From positions 1 to 8,237 of the forward strand of contig PXEJ01000313.1 of the NCBI GenBank assembly GCA_003566215.1: a stretch of 8,237 nt of DNA, read 5' to 3'. The notes beneath the pieces are model-generated. The model saw only the letters and a list, made by a program, of their open reading frames with translations, made no database searches and was not told the origin of the DNA. The stretch comes from Cyanobacteria bacterium T3Sed10_376R1m. GTDB lineage: Bacteria > Cyanobacteriota > Cyanobacteriia > Cyanobacteriales > Cyanobacteriaceae. This document shows positions 6,932-8,237 of this stretch, in pieces. How positions within the stretch are numbered: the stretch's first letter is position 1; every line of letters starts with the position of its first letter. Both the position numbers and the translations under genes were made by a program.

Positions 6932-7798
6932 CTAGTTATTTGGAGAAAGGGACGATATTTTTTGATTATATTCAGCTTGGGTAATAATTCCACTATTTAA
7001 AGCCTCTTTTAGTTTAATTATTTTAAGACGATTACGTTCTAGATATTTTTCTTTCAAAATTTCATCTCTAGTTTTCGCCTCTAACTTTTCTAACTTGATT
7101 GAGTATTCAGCTTGATTAACAATTCCCTGAGCAAAAGCCTCTTGTAACTGTTTAATCTTATTTTCGATAATAAAGTTTACTTCATGATCATCTATTTGAC
7201 GTTCTAAAATACTTTTTTTTTGGTTAAACTCTTCCTCAGTCAAAATATCATTAGTAAAAGCAATTTCTAGCTTGGTGATTTCCGCCTCTAGCTGAGCAAT
7301 CACTTCCCGCTGTTCTGAGGTTTTAACAGTACTATATTGAGTATTAGGTTGATCTGAATACCATACTTGAGAATCTTGGGGAGTGTTACTCAGGGGTTGT
7401 ACCCTAGTTAGATAACAATTTTGTTCTAAATAATTAATTAGTTCTTTTTCAACAATTAAAGTCCATCCGGCACTAGCAATACCCGTTAAATAGGTTAATC
7501 CCCCCGTAAAAATTGCCCCAAAACTGGCTCCAGCAAAATTTTGAATCCATTTACCTCTAAACGTTTCAATAATAAACTCTTTTTTGCTGTCTTCCCCTAA
7601 ATATATTTTTACTTTAAAAGCAACATTTGTACCTAATAGAGTACGGATAGCATCAGTTTTTCTGGCTTGAACGACATATACCCCATTTTTTAAAATCCCT
7701 TCTACCTGATATTGTCTCCCCTTAAACCACAGCAAAACATCATCATAGACTTGTTGTAAATCTCTGCTACCGTTGAGCACAAAATAGTTTTTTGCCAT
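6932..7798 (-). CDS. Hypothetical protein with N-terminal alpha/beta domain and three SHOCT-like repeats
   Basis: I do not recognise the gene (288 residues). The N-terminal part (about 1-80) has alternating short strands and a helix. A glycine- and hydrophobic-rich stretch follows (87-115, FAGASFGAIF then LTYLTGIASAGW), which could be a membrane-associated hairpin or a packed core. A polar linker with Q, S, T and P covers 131-162. The C-terminal half has three related units of about 26 residues, at 174-199, 215-240 and 260-285. Each reads roughly I-x-K/Q-L-x-x-A-[F/L]-x-x-[D/G]-I-[L/V/I]-[T/N]-[E/Q]-[E/A]-E-[F/Y], followed by a charged helix. This is the SHOCT pattern (short helical C-terminal domain), usually present once or twice at the end of bacterial proteins. 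No signal peptide is seen. An AAGGA at 7801-7805 lies only 2 bases from the ATG. Function is unknown, possibly oligomerisation or scaffolding. Confidence 0.85.
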   Translation of the reverse strand: MAKNYFVLNGSRDLQQVYDDVLLWFKGRQYQVEGILKNGVYVVQARKTDAIRTLLGTNVAFKVKIYLGEDSKKEFIIETFRGKWIQNFAGASFGAIFTGGLTYLTGIASAGWTLIVEKELINYLEQNCYLTRVQPLSNTPQDSQVWYSDQPNTQYSTVKTSEQREVIAQLEAEITKLEIAFTNDILTEEEFNQKKSILERQIDDHEVNFIIENKIKQLQEAFAQGIVNQAEYSIKLEKLEAKTRDEILKEKYLERNRLKIIKLKEALNSGIITQAEYNQKISSLSPNN

Positions 7799-7829
7799 AA
7801 TCCTTACCCATCCAATATAATCTGTCTGT

Positions 7830-7860
7830 GAACAACAGCAGAATAGTTGTTCTTTTATTT
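7830..7860 (+). terminator. Hairpin with T-tract in plus-strand orientation between two minus-strand genes
   Basis: GAACAAC (7830-7836) and GTTGTTC (7846-7852) form a perfect 7-bp inverted repeat with a 9-base loop. On the plus strand TTTTATTT follows (7853-7860). On the minus strand no T-run follows, so it does not look like a terminator for the upstream acidic-protein gene. It may end an antisense transcript, act as an mRNA hairpin in the 5' leader of the gene at 7798, or be an operator. Confidence 0.4.
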
Positions 7861-7884
7861 GTCTAGTGTACTCAAATTATTCCT

Positions 7885-8237
7885 CTAACCTTCAGAATTT
7901 TCCCAATCCTCTTGATTCCACTCAATTTCTTCGGGATTATAAGCGACAGCTTCTTGAGCATTATCATCATCATCTAACCATTCTTTCCAATCTTCTTCTA
8001 CTTCTAAACTTGGAGAAGAATCAATTTGAGATTTTTGATTTTGTTCGTCAATGTCACTATCTCCTTGGGCTGAATTATCCTCCTCATTGGAAATATCTCC
8101 TAAGAAATCATCCCATTCTTCTTCTTCATGGGCTTCTGCTTTATTATTATTTTCATTAACTGATTGAGAGTCAAAAATTTCTTCCTCATCATCTTCAAAT
8201 ATTCCTTGAGAGTTAAAATCATTTTCTGAAGTGGAAA
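7885..8237 (-). CDS. C-terminal part of a highly acidic protein of unknown function (5' end outside window)
   Basis: One minus-strand frame is open from the right edge to a TAG at 7885-7887, giving the last 116 residues. I count 43 Asp/Glu, 3 Lys and no Arg, so the segment is strongly acidic and probably disordered. Tryptophans sit in acidic surroundings: EEEEWDDFLGD (visible residues 37-47), EEDWKEWLDDDD (80-91) and EEIEWNQEDWEN (102-113). This resembles repeated acidic-aromatic docking motifs, but I recognise no family. Composition and coherent motifs in this frame support a real gene over the open frame on the opposite strand. The downstream minus-strand gene starts 86 bases after the stop, so the two could be co-transcribed. 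The N-terminal domain that would reveal function lies outside the window. Confidence 0.75.
   Translation of the reverse strand, partial: STSENDFNSQGIFEDDEEEIFDSQSVNENNNKAEAHEEEEWDDFLGDISNEEDNSAQGDSDIDEQNQKSQIDSSPSLEVEEDWKEWLDDDDNAQEAVAYNPEEIEWNQEDWENSEG

Noticed and set aside
6660..6935. 91-codon plus-strand open frame
   Set aside because: Out-of-frame shadow within the infB C-terminal domain, running into the terminator.
7866..8159. 97-codon plus-strand open frame rich in Leu, His and Tyr
   Set aside because: It is the complement of the acidic minus-strand gene; the acidic frame is open to the window edge and has coherent W-acidic motifs.

Overview
The window looks like the chromosome of a low-GC cyanobacterium. 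Four perfect copies of the cyanobacterial HIP1 octamer (GCGATCGC) lie in it. The threonyl-tRNA synthetase lacks an N-terminal TGS domain. The IF-2 N-terminus and the gene order rimP-nusA-ylxR-infB also fit cyanobacteria. A Cyanobacterium/Geminocystis-like relative of Synechocystis is my best guess from base composition and HIP1 use. It is an inference, not something the sequence proves.

Layout. (1) 1-987, minus strand: the first 329 codons of thrS, cut by the left edge. (2) 988-1376: a divergent intergenic region. It has a thrS promoter on the minus strand, and on the plus strand a near-consensus promoter (TTGAAA-17-TATAAT), about 195 nt of apparently structured transcript and an intrinsic terminator. 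This is either a small RNA gene or an attenuated leader of the rimP operon. (3) 1377-3471, plus strand: rimP, nusA and ylxR, with ylxR overlapping the end of nusA by 20 bases. (4) 3472-3847: an AT-rich gap of 376 bases with no convincing gene. (5) 3848-6889, plus strand: infB, a long cyanobacterial IF-2 of 1013 residues, followed by a strong terminator at 6899-6931 that can work in both directions. (6) 6932-7798, minus strand: a 288-residue protein of unknown function whose C-terminal half holds three SHOCT-like repeats. (7) 7885-8237, minus strand: the last 116 codons of an extremely acidic, tryptophan-dotted protein, cut by the right edge.

How the genes work together. The plus-strand genes form the conserved transcription-translation block: 30S maturation (RimP), elongation/termination control (NusA), an RNA-binding regulator (YlxR/RnpM family) and initiation (IF-2). 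thrS, transcribed divergently, adds tRNA charging. The rbfA and truB genes that often follow infB in other bacteria are absent here, because a convergent gene follows instead. The two minus-strand genes at the right end have no evident link to translation.

The observation most worth testing is the promoter-structure-terminator unit at 1090-1318 in front of rimP. Second is the triple-repeat SHOCT-like protein next to the acidic protein. I saw no tRNA, rRNA, CRISPR array, insertion sequence or phage gene.
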